DNA of 64,000 nucleotides from Hyphomicrobium sp. CS1GBMeth3 (lineage in GTDB: Bacteria; Pseudomonadota; Alphaproteobacteria; Rhizobiales; Hyphomicrobiaceae). Below the pieces are notes generated by a model, which saw only the letters and a program-made list of their open reading frames with translations, was not told the DNA's origin and searched no databases. Where the stretch lies: positions 434,001 to 498,000 of the forward strand of contig NZ_FPHO01000002.1 of NCBI RefSeq assembly GCF_900117455.1. The letters run 5' to 3'. Made by a program: the position numbers and the translations under genes. Below, one piece after another: positions 33,558 through 42,311 of this stretch (its first letter is position 1; each line of letters starts with the position of its first letter).

Positions 33558-35363
33558 ATGACCATCGCTCCAGCCGCAGCGCTCGCGCCTACCAAAGAGC
33601 GTCCCACGGCGCCTCCTCCGCGGCGCGAGGACACTCTTGGCACAGAGGCGTTTCGCGCCATCGATCGCATGCGCGAGGCGCTGACGGGGCAGTTTTCCGG
33701 CGGCATCTCACCGGCCGCGCTGGCGCTCGCCATGTTCGATTGGTCGATCCATCTCGCTTCCGCGCCGGGCAAGCGCATGGAGCTCGTCGACAAGGCGGTG
33801 CGCAAGGCGACGCGTCTTGCCCTGCATTGCTCCGCCGCATGCCTCCAGGGGCACCCCGCTCCCTGTATCGAGGCGCTGCCGGGCGATGATCGCTTCCGCG
33901 CCCAGGGCTGGCAGAAGCCGCCGTTCAGCTTTCTGGCGCAGGCCTTTTTGCTCAATCAGCAGTGGTGGCACAATGTGACCCACGAGGTGCCCGGCGTCAT
34001 GCCCCATCACGAGCAGGTGGTGGCGTTCATGGTGCGGCAGATGCTGGACATGATGTCGCCGACCAATGTTCCCTTTGTGAATCCGGAAGTGATCGAAAAG
34101 ACGCTGCAGACCGGCGGCGCGAACTTCCTTCAAGGGTTTCAGAATTGGGTCGAGGACGTGAACCGTATCACCACGGGCCAACCGCCGGTGGGTGCGGAGA
34201 CGTTTATCGTCGGAAAGGACGTGGCGGCGACGCCCGGCAAGGTCGTATACCGCAATCATCTGATCGAGCTGATCCAGTACGCGCCAACCACGGAGACGGT
34301 GCTGGCCGAGCCAGTGCTGATCGTGCCGGCTTGGATCATGAAGTACTACATCCTCGATCTCTCGCCGCACAATTCGCTGGTGCGCTACTTGGTGAGCCAG
34401 GGGCGCACGGTGTTCTGCATCTCCTGGCGCAATCCCGAAGCCGAGGATCGCGATCTCACCATGGACGATTACCGTCGCATGGGCGTCATGGCGGCGCTCG
34501 ATGCGGTCGGCGCCATCGTTCCCGAGCGCAAGATCCACGCAACGGGGTATTGCCTTGGCGGCACGCTGCTTTCGATCGCGGCCGCAGCCATGGCGCGCGC
34601 CGGCGATGACCGTTTGAGTTCGCTCACGCTGTTTGCGGCACAGACCGATTTCACCGAGCCGGGTGAGCTGGCTCTGTTCATCGATCACAGCCAGCTGCAC
34701 TTCCTCGACAGCATGATGTGGAACCGCGGCTACCTCTCGGCCGACCAAATGGCCGGCGCGTTCCAGCTGCTACGCTCCAACGATCTCATCTGGTCGCGCC
34801 TCGTGCGCGATTACCTGCTGGGAGAGCGTACGCAAATGATCGATCTCATGGCCTGGAACGCCGACTCCACGCGCATGCCCTACCGCATGCACGCCGAGTA
34901 TCTGAGGCGCCTCTACCTCGGCAACGAGCTGGCTGCCGGTCTCTTCATGGTGGATGGGCGCCCGGCAGCGCTGCAGAATATTCGCGTGCCGATCTTCGCC
35001 GTGGGAACCGAGCGGGACCATGTCGCGCCTTGGCGGTCCGTCTACAAAATCCACCAGCTCGCGGATGCCGATGTGACGTTCGTGCTCACGAGCGGTGGCC
35101 ACAATGCGGGCATCGTCAGCGAGCCTGGTCACAAGGGCCGCTTTTTCCGCGTGGCGACGAAGAGGGCGGATGACGTTTATCTCGGTCCCGATGAGTGGAT
35201 GGAATTGGTCTCGCCGCAAAATGGCTCGTGGTGGCTCGAGTGGACGCAGTGGCTGGCGGACAACTCGTCGGTGCAGCGCATCACGCCGCCTGGGCTTGGT
35301 GCGCGCGAGAAGGGCTATCCACCGGTGGCCAACGCGCCTGGGTCCTACGTTCTCCAGCGCTGA
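33558..35363 (+). CDS. phaC: Class I poly(3-hydroxyalkanoate) synthase PhaC
   Basis: Polymerises (R)-3-hydroxyacyl-CoA on the granule surface. The 601-residue protein fits class I. The N-terminal domain carries the PhaC_N pattern (FLAQAFLLNQQWW, FVNPEVIEKTLQTGG, GKDVAATPGKVVYRN). The catalytic domain has the lipase-like box GYCLGG with Cys332, Asp487 in ERDHVAPW and His515 in GGHNAG, so the triad is intact. It is monocistronic as far as can be seen; phaA, phaB and phasin genes are not nearby. An exact Fnr box lies upstream, hinting at oxygen control of storage. Confidence 0.95.
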   Translation: MTIAPAAALAPTKERPTAPPPRREDTLGTEAFRAIDRMREALTGQFSGGISPAALALAMFDWSIHLASAPGKRMELVDKAVRKATRLALHCSAACLQGHPAPCIEALPGDDRFRAQGWQKPPFSFLAQAFLLNQQWWHNVTHEVPGVMPHHEQVVAFMVRQMLDMMSPTNVPFVNPEVIEKTLQTGGANFLQGFQNWVEDVNRITTGQPPVGAETFIVGKDVAATPGKVVYRNHLIELIQYAPTTETVLAEPVLIVPAWIMKYYILDLSPHNSLVRYLVSQGRTVFCISWRNPEAEDRDLTMDDYRRMGVMAALDAVGAIVPERKIHATGYCLGGTLLSIAAAAMARAGDDRLSSLTLFAAQTDFTEPGELALFIDHSQLHFLDSMMWNRGYLSADQMAGAFQLLRSNDLIWSRLVRDYLLGERTQMIDLMAWNADSTRMPYRMHAEYLRRLYLGNELAAGLFMVDGRPAALQNIRVPIFAVGTERDHVAPWRSVYKIHQLADADVTFVLTSGGHNAGIVSEPGHKGRFFRVATKRADDVYLGPDEWMELVSPQNGSWWLEWTQWLADNSSVQRITPPGLGAREKGYPPVANAPGSYVLQR

Positions 35364-35530
35364 GCGCAGTTCTCGATGGGAATGCGCAATTACATTCAAT
35401 CGTCCTGATTACGTATTGTTCCCTCGTTTGCGCTGATCCGCAGTGGTCGAGGGGGGCGGCGCGGTGTGCGCAAAGCGGGCACGGGAACGCATTGGGGCTT
35501 GCCTCCGTTGACTGGCAAGGAGGCCCTCTC

Positions 35531-36004
35531 ATGTCCCTCGAAGCCTTCATGATCGACGCGCTCAAGCAGGCCACCGAAATGGCTGCGCGGGAAGGCGTAG
35601 TGAGACCGACGTTCGTCATCGCGTCCGCTGAAGGCGTTTATACGCTTGTCAGCCACGCTGAGGGCGCCCCCCACTGGGAGGAGGATCAGGTCCTGCATGT
35701 CGTGTCGGCTCTGCTGAGGTGGAGCATGACGCGGGCCTTCGTCGTGACCTGTGAGCATGAGGATCCCTCGCGCATCGCCGTTTACGTCGTCACGGCCGAT
35801 GAGGCCGAAGGTTTTTCGGTCAGTCTGGACAAGCGGCCGTTGCGGTTTGGCGACGTCCAGATCACGAAGGCGCCGCCGGACATCCGCCGGCTCCGCGCGC
35901 TGATCCCCCCGCCGGTGTCCAGACTCTCTCCCGACGATGTCCTGGATCTCGAGGAAGCGTTCGGGATGGAGCTCGAGGAGTGCCGCCCTTACTACGTGAG
36001 CTGA
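35531..36004 (+). CDS. Hypothetical protein
   Basis: Protein of 157 residues with AAGGAGG upstream of the ATG. It has mixed alpha/beta character (FVIASAEGVYTLVSHAEG, HVVSALLRWSMTRAFVVTCEHEDPSRIAVYVV) and a C-terminal acidic helix (SPDDVLDLEEAFGMELEEC). No signal peptide or membrane segment and no recognised domain. It sits alone between phaC and the SDR gene. Confidence 0.7.
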   Translation: MSLEAFMIDALKQATEMAAREGVVRPTFVIASAEGVYTLVSHAEGAPHWEEDQVLHVVSALLRWSMTRAFVVTCEHEDPSRIAVYVVTADEAEGFSVSLDKRPLRFGDVQITKAPPDIRRLRALIPPPVSRLSPDDVLDLEEAFGMELEECRPYYVS

Positions 36005-36095
36005 TGGCGTATCCGGCGGGCGCTCACATAGGCGGTGTGGTTGAGCGCATCCGCTGCTTGGGCTATCTGCTGAGGCTCGCAGTAGGGGGACGCAC

Positions 36096-37379
36096 GTGCG
36101 CATTCTCGTGACAGGCGCGACCGGCCTCATCGGATCGGCCATTCTCGCGCGACTGGCCAGCGACGGTCACAAGACAATTGCCTTGGTGCACAGCGACGCG
36201 GACCGGCCGTTGGCGGCCAGCGAGGTCGTCGCGCTCGATTTCGCGCAGGCCGAGGAGGGGGATTGGCTGGGTGTCGTTGCCCACGTCGACGCCGTCGTCA
36301 ATTGCGTGGGTGTCTTCCAGGACAGCGCACGGGATTCCACCAAGGCTGTGCACGTCGACGGTGCCACCCGGCTGTTCTCCGCGTGCGCGCGGGCCGGGGT
36401 CCGGCGCGTCATCCATGTGTCGGCGATGGGAGTAGACAGCGCGACGCCGACGGTATTCTCGCGTACCAAGCGCGTCGGCGACGAGGCGCTCATGGCGACA
36501 TCGCTCGACTGGGTGATCCTGCGCCCGTCGGTTGTGGTCGGTAAGGCAGCTTACGGTGGCAGCGCGCTGTTCCGCGGCCTTGCGGCGTTGCCGGTCCTCC
36601 CGCGCCTTAGCAACGCCGGGCGATTGCAGGTCGTTCAGGTCGAGGATCTTGTCGAGACGGTCGTTTTCATGCTGTCGCCCGAGGCGCCGAAGCGGGTCAC
36701 GCTCGAGATCGGAGGTCCGGAGGCACTCCAGCTCGAAGAGGTCGTCGCGTCCTACCGGCGCTGGTTCGGCTGGAGCGCGCAGTCGGTGTTGCCGGTGCCG
36801 GATTGGATGACGGCGCTCGTTTCTCGCGCTGGGGACTTCGCGGGTTGGCTTGGTTGGCGGGCGCCCGTCCGCAGCACGGCGCAGGCCGAGATGGCGCGGG
36901 GCGCCACCGGTGACACGCAGCCTTGGCAAACGCTAACCGGCATTCGGCCGCGTTCGCTTACCGACGCCTTGGTGGCGACGCCGGTGTCCGTGCAGGAGCG
37001 CTGGTTCGCGCAGCTCTATGTTCTGAAGCCGCTGGTGTTTGGCGTGCTGTCGCTGTTCTGGCTTGGAACGGGGCTCATCTCGCTGGGGCCTGGCTGGGAG
37101 ATCGGCATGGGGCACATGCGGGCGGGCGGTGCGGAGGGTATGGGGCCGCTAGCCATCATCACAGGCGGGCTTGCAGATGTCGCGATTGGCATCGGCATCG
37201 CGTTCCGGCGCACGGCGCGGATCGCGCTCTATGCCGGGATCGGCATCTCCCTCGCCTATGCCTTCATCGGCACATTGCTTTTGCCGGGCATGTGGGCCGA
37301 TCCGTTGGGGCCGATGCTCAAGATCTGGCCGATCATCGTGCTGATGGTCGTCGCACTCGCGATCCGCGGAGATCGCTGA
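36096..37379 (+). CDS. NAD(P)-binding SDR fused to a DoxX-like membrane domain
   Basis: Protein of 427 residues. Residues 1-300 are an extended/atypical SDR resembling complex I NDUFA9 family proteins: GATGLIGSAILARL, VNCVGVFQD, RVIHVSAMGVDS with the Tyr replaced in the usual YxxxK position by the F/T-K region (FSRTKRVGDE). Residues 300-427 form a four-helix membrane domain of the DoxX type (LKPLVFGVLSLFWLGTGLISL). The GTG start follows AGGGGGA. Its stop overlaps the DUF2269 gene (ATGA), so the two are translationally coupled and probably act together at the membrane, perhaps in a redox or quinone-related step. Confidence 0.82.
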   Translation: MRILVTGATGLIGSAILARLASDGHKTIALVHSDADRPLAASEVVALDFAQAEEGDWLGVVAHVDAVVNCVGVFQDSARDSTKAVHVDGATRLFSACARAGVRRVIHVSAMGVDSATPTVFSRTKRVGDEALMATSLDWVILRPSVVVGKAAYGGSALFRGLAALPVLPRLSNAGRLQVVQVEDLVETVVFMLSPEAPKRVTLEIGGPEALQLEEVVASYRRWFGWSAQSVLPVPDWMTALVSRAGDFAGWLGWRAPVRSTAQAEMARGATGDTQPWQTLTGIRPRSLTDALVATPVSVQERWFAQLYVLKPLVFGVLSLFWLGTGLISLGPGWEIGMGHMRAGGAEGMGPLAIITGGLADVAIGIGIAFRRTARIALYAGIGISLAYAFIGTLLLPGMWADPLGPMLKIWPIIVLMVVALAIRGDR

Positions 37380-37852
37380 TGACCACCTATCTCGTGCTCA
37401 AGTACCTGCACCTGATGGGCGCGGCGGTGTTGCTTGGAACCGGCGCTGGCATTGCCTTCTTCATGCTGCTCGCGCATCTCACGGGGCAAGCCAGGACCGT
37501 CGCCGATGTGGCGCGGATGGTCGTCACGGCGGACTTCGTGTTCACGGCGACGGCCGTTGTGGTGCAGCCGATTACAGGCGTGCTGCTGGCGCGCGAGGTC
37601 GGCTACTCGCTTCTCGAGGGCTGGATCGTACTGTCCATCATCCTCTATCTCGTGACCGGTGCGTTCTGGTTGCCCGTGGTCTGGATGCAGATGCGCATGC
37701 GCGATCTCGCAATCGCTGCGGCGGACAGCGGCACTCCGCTCCCCGAGGCGTACCATCGCCTGTTCTGGCTCTGGTTTGCCTTCGGGTTTCCCGCGTTCGC
37801 GGCCGTGCTTGGCATCTATTGGCTCATGATAGCGCGTCCGCAACTCTTTTAG
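37379..37852 (+). CDS. DUF2269-family integral membrane protein
   Basis: Protein of 157 residues with four transmembrane helices (YLVLKYLHLMGAAVLLGTG, FVFTATAVVVQPITGVLLA, IVLSIILYLVTGAFWLPVV, FWLWFAFGFPAFAAVLGIYWL). His residues in the first helix (KYLHLMG) and the QPITG motif are typical of this family of unknown function. It starts within the stop codon of the SDR-DoxX gene. Confidence 0.83.
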   Translation: MTTYLVLKYLHLMGAAVLLGTGAGIAFFMLLAHLTGQARTVADVARMVVTADFVFTATAVVVQPITGVLLAREVGYSLLEGWIVLSIILYLVTGAFWLPVVWMQMRMRDLAIAAADSGTPLPEAYHRLFWLWFAFGFPAFAAVLGIYWLMIARPQLF

Positions 37853-37863
37853 CGCCTCTCCGG

Positions 37864-38313
37864 TCAGACGGCGTGGGAGTCGGCTGACTGTGAATGCGCG
37901 CCGCCCGGGCGCGAAATTCCGGCCAGGGCTTCGTTGGCCGAGCCGTTCTCTCTCGAAAGTGCCAGGTCACCGAGCGACAGGATGCCCACGAGGCGTTTGT
38001 TGCGGTCGATAACCGGCAGGCGGCGGATCTGCTGATCGCCCATGTTGCGTGCCGCGTTGTCAATTTCCTCGTGATCGAAGCAATATTTGATGTCGGAGGA
38101 CATCACCTCGCGCACGCGCGTGTCGGGGCCTTTGCCTTCGGCAACTGCGCGGATCGCGATGTCCCGGTCGGTGATCATACCGACCAGACGGTCGTTTTCT
38201 CCCACGGGGATTGCGCCGCAGTCGATGTCCGCCATGACCTTGGCGGCGTGCGCGATCGTATGCTCGGGATTTGCCACAAAGACGTCGTTCGTCATCGCAT
38301 CGCGTACTTTCAT
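37864..38313 (-). CDS. CBS-domain pair protein
   Basis: Stand-alone protein of 149 residues with two CBS motifs: VRDAMTNDVFVANPEHTIAHAAKVMADIDCGAIPV with GMITDRDIAIRA, and VREVMSSDIKYC with RRLPVIDRNKRLVGILSLGDLAL. Such Bateman modules bind adenine nucleotides or NADH and act as energy or redox sensors; homologues are often part of low-oxygen regulons. It is convergent with the DUF2269 gene and divergent from the HPF fusion. Confidence 0.9.
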   Translation of the reverse strand: MKVRDAMTNDVFVANPEHTIAHAAKVMADIDCGAIPVGENDRLVGMITDRDIAIRAVAEGKGPDTRVREVMSSDIKYCFDHEEIDNAARNMGDQQIRRLPVIDRNKRLVGILSLGDLALSRENGSANEALAGISRPGGAHSQSADSHAV

Positions 38314-38549
38314 TGTCGTCTCCCTTTCTCCTGTGCTTTGCTGTCGAAGCGGGGGGCGCGTATCGAACGCGCGACGCCGCGTGCAGTCCTCCCGAAAACC
38401 TCTCTACACCGGGAACGATTGCGCGGAATCTGGGTTCCAGCGCGCGCCCCACCGTCGCACGCGCACTGTCTGCGCTTCCGGGAACAGGCAACACAGCGAA
38501 GCGTTGCCATATGGCAGTCCTTTGATTTCATTGAGAGAGGTCGCTTCCC

Positions 38550-39134
38550 GTGCAAAGACCCCTGCAAATCTCCTACAAAAATCTCGACAGCTCGCCGACG
38601 CTCGATGCGCTGATCCAGGAACGGGCGGCGGCGCTCGAACGCATCCATCCGCGTATCGTCGGGTGCCGCGTGGTGGTGGACGTGCCGCATCGCGGTGCGG
38701 AGAGCGCCAAGGTGCCGATCGGCATCTCGGTCGAGGTGGACGTGCCGAACCGCGGTCTGATCGTCGGTAAGGACGTGCAGGAGCGGCGTGAGGCCAAGCA
38801 GGACCACATGGCGGCAGTTAACCGGGCCTTCGAGGCTGTCGAGCGTCAGCTCGAGCGCATCAGCGGTTTGCAGCACAATGGCGACGCGCGGCGTCACGCG
38901 TCCGCCGGCCAGAGCGGGATGATCGTCAGCCTGTTTCCGGAGCAGAACTACGGCTTTATCGAGATCGATAACTCCACGGAGCTCTACTTCACGCGCAACG
39001 CCGTGGTCAGCGGCAATTTCGACGACCTCGAGGTCGGCATGATGGTGCAGGTAACGCCGGCAACGCAGGAGGGGCCGATGGGCCCGCAGGCCAGCTCCGT
39101 GCGGCTCGCCGAGAAACTTCGGACCCCCGCATAG
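38550..39134 (+). CDS. HPF/RaiA-like ribosome hibernation domain fused to cold-shock domain
   Basis: Protein of 194 residues starting at a GTG with GAGAGAGG upstream. Residues 1-110 resemble the S30AE/HPF fold (LQISYKNLDSSPTLDALIQERAAALERIHPRI... beta-alpha-beta-beta-beta-alpha), and residues 125-190 form an OB-type cold-shock domain (GMIVSLFPEQNYGFIEIDNSTELYFTRNAV), with RNP1-like YGFIEI and a modified RNP2 (LYFTRN). It may dock at the ribosome decoding centre and bind RNA with the second domain. Such fusions occur in alphaproteobacteria; the exact role is undefined. Confidence 0.83.
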   Translation: MQRPLQISYKNLDSSPTLDALIQERAAALERIHPRIVGCRVVVDVPHRGAESAKVPIGISVEVDVPNRGLIVGKDVQERREAKQDHMAAVNRAFEAVERQLERISGLQHNGDARRHASAGQSGMIVSLFPEQNYGFIEIDNSTELYFTRNAVVSGNFDDLEVGMMVQVTPATQEGPMGPQASSVRLAEKLRTPA

Positions 39135-39140
39135 GCGGGG
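39125..39140 (+). terminator. Hairpin at the end of the HPF fusion gene
   Basis: CCCCGC-ATAG-GCGGGG is a perfect 6-bp stem that includes the TAG stop in its loop. It lacks a T tract and lies between convergent genes. Confidence 0.35.
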
Positions 39141-39161
39141 CGCCGGTTTCATCTCGGTTTG

Positions 39162-40451
39162 CTATCCGCGCGTATCCTCGCTCAATACCTGAACGGCTTT
39201 CTCCAGTTGCGGGTCGCGGCCGGCGGCGTAGGGAATGTCGAACGGCACCTCGATGGTCGGCGTCACGCCGACGCCTTCCAGGCGCTCGCCGTCGACCGCG
39301 ACGTCGTTGACGGCCACCATCAGGAAGCTGCCATCGGACAGGAGGTGGCCGCGGCCGGCGAGCAGGGCGCCGGCGGTCGTCGTGCCGATCACCTCGCCGA
39401 GGCCATACTTCTTGAAGCCGTAGGTCAAAACCTCCTTGCCGCTGCGCGTGCCGCCGTTGGCGATCAGCGCCACGGGCTTGCGCCATTTGAAGCTCGCAAA
39501 GGAGGTTTTGCCGTCGCGCTCGGTGAAGGTCATGTCGGGACCGCGCGTGTTGAAGATGTCGAGATAGCGGGGCTGCGCACCGCCCCATCCGTCGCGCAGG
39601 TCCCAGATCAGGGCGTCCGCGTCCTTCAGCTTGCCGCTTGCGAGCTCCTCCATAAGGATGTTCTGGAAATCCTCGCCGGCGTAGGACCAGACGTGAATGT
39701 AGGCGAGGCGCTTGCCGTTGGCCTCGATGATGCGGGCGCTGTCGCGCATGGCCGAGCGGAAGGCCTTGCCGGGCTCTATGCGCTGCGGGTGCGCGACGAC
39801 GTTCGTGAGAGGTCCGTTCCGCTCTCGGCGGATAGCGATCTTCACGTGCGAGCCGACCTTGTCGCGAAAGGAAACCACGGGCTCGAACGGCGCGCCGTCG
39901 ACGCTCACGATCTCGTCGCCGACACGCAGGCCGGCTTTGTCGCCTGCCAGCCCGGCCAGCACGCCGGCGACGAATGTCTTGCCGTCGGTATCGCGCGTGA
40001 ACACGCCGATGCCGGGATACGAGATGCCATTCGGGAAGTGCTTGGAGAGGGTGCGCCTCAAGCCATAGCGGAAGATGTCGGCGAGCTGGTAGTAGGCCGG
40101 GTCGTCCGCCATGGCGTGGATCATGTGCGAAGCATCGAGCTCGGCGAGGAGCGCATTGATGGCCGCCGAACGCTCCTTCGGTGTCTTTGCCGCAAGGTAG
40201 TGCTGGCGATGGCTGGTGGTCAGGGCGTCCCAGTCTCTTCCTTTGAGATTGCGGTCGTAGAAGTTCTGTCGCACGAGGCGCGCCGCCTCGTCGAACACCT
40301 CCGCGGACGCCTTTTCGCGGGCTTCGGCCCGTGGAGCCTCGGCCAGGGCAGGAAATCCTCCCATCGGCGCCAAAGACACCGTGAGGGCAAAGGCTATGGC
40401 GCCTGCTGCGCCGGCTTTCGACCGTCGGCTGAGGAAGCCTCTCGCGTGCAT
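39162..40451 (-). CDS. Exported S41-family C-terminal processing protease-like protein
   Basis: Protein of 429 residues. The ATG at 40451 has AAAGGAGAA upstream and gives a signal peptide (SKAGAAGAIAFALTVSLAPMGGFPALA). A helical region precedes a PDZ domain (about 130-215: GVLAGLAGDKAGLRVGDEIVSVDG). The tail-specific protease domain has LIWDLRDGWGG, ALIANGGTRSGKEVL with a candidate catalytic Ser followed four residues on by Glu/Lys-type residues, and GTTTAGALLAGRGHLL. S41 enzymes use a Ser/Lys dyad; here the Lys lies in RSGKE or KKYGLGE and needs checking. Likely periplasmic. Confidence 0.83.
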   Translation of the reverse strand: MHARGFLSRRSKAGAAGAIAFALTVSLAPMGGFPALAEAPRAEAREKASAEVFDEAARLVRQNFYDRNLKGRDWDALTTSHRQHYLAAKTPKERSAAINALLAELDASHMIHAMADDPAYYQLADIFRYGLRRTLSKHFPNGISYPGIGVFTRDTDGKTFVAGVLAGLAGDKAGLRVGDEIVSVDGAPFEPVVSFRDKVGSHVKIAIRRERNGPLTNVVAHPQRIEPGKAFRSAMRDSARIIEANGKRLAYIHVWSYAGEDFQNILMEELASGKLKDADALIWDLRDGWGGAQPRYLDIFNTRGPDMTFTERDGKTSFASFKWRKPVALIANGGTRSGKEVLTYGFKKYGLGEVIGTTTAGALLAGRGHLLSDGSFLMVAVNDVAVDGERLEGVGVTPTIEVPFDIPYAAGRDPQLEKAVQVLSEDTRG

Positions 40452-40874
40452 GGGTTCTCCTTTCGTCGATGCCCGGCGACGTGAGGGACATATAGGAAGC
40501 GCTCGGCCATCGGACACCCAGCCGGGGGCGGGGGAAACCGAGGGCTCTGCTGCACCCAATGCAGCGCTTGATCCTGCTGAGTAAATGCAGATATCGCGCA
40601 GTATGGCTTTTGTGTGCACGACGCTAAGCGCCGGCCCCCGAGTGGAGCCGCGGGCGGTGCCCCAGGACGGTTCCGTCGATGACCGCTACAATCCACAAAT
40701 TCTGTGTTGCCCGATGATGGATGGATTGGACCGAAAGTTCCCTTTGGTCAGCGAGTTTGCGAGCGACGTGTGCAAGACACGTGCAGTGGGAAGTGGTCTC
40801 GGTGATTTCTTGCACCACGCTTTCCTTTCTCCCCCGGAGATACCTCTTCGACCAGATTCGCTTTCGATGCCGCT
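40452..40874. other. Intergenic region between S41 protease and lpdA
   Basis: About 420 bases separate the protease start and the lpdA stop, both on the minus strand. Open frames here lack ribosome sites and family features. A weak dyad near 40733-40755 (GACCGAAAG / CTTTGGTC) could end the pyruvate dehydrogenase transcript. Otherwise I see nothing. Confidence 0.5.
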
Positions 40875-42305
40875 CTATTCCCGATGCTCGCGTCGCGGCA
40901 TGAGGTCGGTAATCGTACCTTCGAACATTTCAGCCGACTGCGCGAATGTCTCCGACAACGTCGGGTGCGGGTGAATGGTGGCGCCGATGTCGGCTGCGTC
41001 CGCGCCCATCTCGATGGCCAGCGCCGCTTCGGCGATGAGATCTCCCGCGTTGGGGCCAACGATGCCGCAGCCCAAGATCCGATGCGTCTCCGGATCGAAC
41101 AGCACTTTCGTTAGGCCCTCATCGCGCCCGAGCGACAACGCGCGGCCTGACGCGGCCCACGGGAAAGCGCCCTTGCCGTAAGCGATGCCTTTGTCCTTGG
41201 CTTCGGTCTCGCTCAGCCCCACCCAGGCAACCTCAGGATCCGTATAGGCAACGGACGGGATGACGCGCGCATCAAACGTGGAGTTCATCCCTGCGGCAGC
41301 CTGGGCGGCGACCTTGCCCTCGTGCACGGCCTTGTGGGCGAGCATCGGCTGGCCGACGACATCGCCCACGGCAAAGATGTGCGAGACGTTAGTCCGCATC
41401 CGGCGGTCGACGGGAATATAGCCGCGTTCGTCGACGGCGATCCCGGCCGCGTCCAGGCTCAACTGGTTGCCGTTGGGGGTACGCCCAACGGCAATAAGGA
41501 TTTTGTCGAAAGTTTCACTTCGAGATTGCCCTCCGCTCTCCAAGGTGACGGTCAATCCGGCGGCTCCTGCATCAACCTTTGTCACCTTGGTCTGGAGGTG
41601 GATGCTCTCATAGCGCGCCTTGATGTGCTTCAAGAGTGGGGCGACGATGTCCCGGTCGACGCCGGGGATGATCTGATCCATCAGCTCGACCACGCTCACG
41701 CGACTGCCGAGCGCGTGGTACACCGTCGCCATCTCGAGGCCGATGATGCCGCCGCCGATGACGAGCAGCCGCTTCGGGACGTCGGCGAGGTCGAGGGCGC
41801 CCGTGGAGTCGAGCACGCGAGGGTCCGTATTCGGGACAAAAGGCAACTTTACCGGCTCGGAACCGGCGGCGATGATGGCGTGCGCGAATGCGATCCGGGT
41901 CACCGCGCCGTCGTGCGTCACCTCGATCTCGTGAGGCGAGACGAAGCGGCCAGTGCCGGTCACGATGGTTACCTTGCGTTGTTTGGCGAGTGCAGCCAGC
42001 CCGGAGGTCAGCTTGCCGACGATGCCGCTCTTCCAGCCGCGCAGCTTGTCGAGATCGGGCGTGTGCGCGGTGAAGCTGAGGCCGGCGGCGGCCATTTCGT
42101 GCGTCTGCTCAATCACCTTGGCGGCGTGCAGGAGCGCTTTCGACGGGATGCAGCCGACATTGAGACACACGCCGCCGAGGACGGGAGCCCGCTCGACGAG
42201 CACGACCTTCTTGCCAAGATCAGCGGCGCGGAATGCGGCAGTGTAACCGCCGGGACCGGCGCCAAGAACGAGAATTTCGGTTTCAAGTTGGGGAGGTGGT
42301 GTCAT
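40875..42305 (-). CDS. lpdA: Dihydrolipoyl dehydrogenase (E3)
   Basis: FAD enzyme of 476 residues that reoxidises dihydrolipoyl groups with NAD. It shows the FAD fold GAGPGGYTAAFRA, the redox disulfide GGVCLNVGCIPSKALL, the NAD fold GGGIIGLEMATVYHALG, and the C-terminal HPHPTLSE carrying the catalytic His. It has no fused lipoyl domain. It lies seven bases after aceF in the aceE-aceF-lpdA operon, so it serves pyruvate dehydrogenase. Confidence 0.96.
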   Translation of the reverse strand: MTPPPQLETEILVLGAGPGGYTAAFRAADLGKKVVLVERAPVLGGVCLNVGCIPSKALLHAAKVIEQTHEMAAAGLSFTAHTPDLDKLRGWKSGIVGKLTSGLAALAKQRKVTIVTGTGRFVSPHEIEVTHDGAVTRIAFAHAIIAAGSEPVKLPFVPNTDPRVLDSTGALDLADVPKRLLVIGGGIIGLEMATVYHALGSRVSVVELMDQIIPGVDRDIVAPLLKHIKARYESIHLQTKVTKVDAGAAGLTVTLESGGQSRSETFDKILIAVGRTPNGNQLSLDAAGIAVDERGYIPVDRRMRTNVSHIFAVGDVVGQPMLAHKAVHEGKVAAQAAAGMNSTFDARVIPSVAYTDPEVAWVGLSETEAKDKGIAYGKGAFPWAASGRALSLGRDEGLTKVLFDPETHRILGCGIVGPNAGDLIAEAALAIEMGADAADIGATIHPHPTLSETFAQSAEMFEGTITDLMPRREHRE

Positions 42306-42311
42306 GGGATT

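Noticed and set aside
38310..40491. Long minus-strand frames over the HPF fusion and an alternative frame of the S41 gene
   Set aside because: They are out of frame with or antisense to genes with clear domains.
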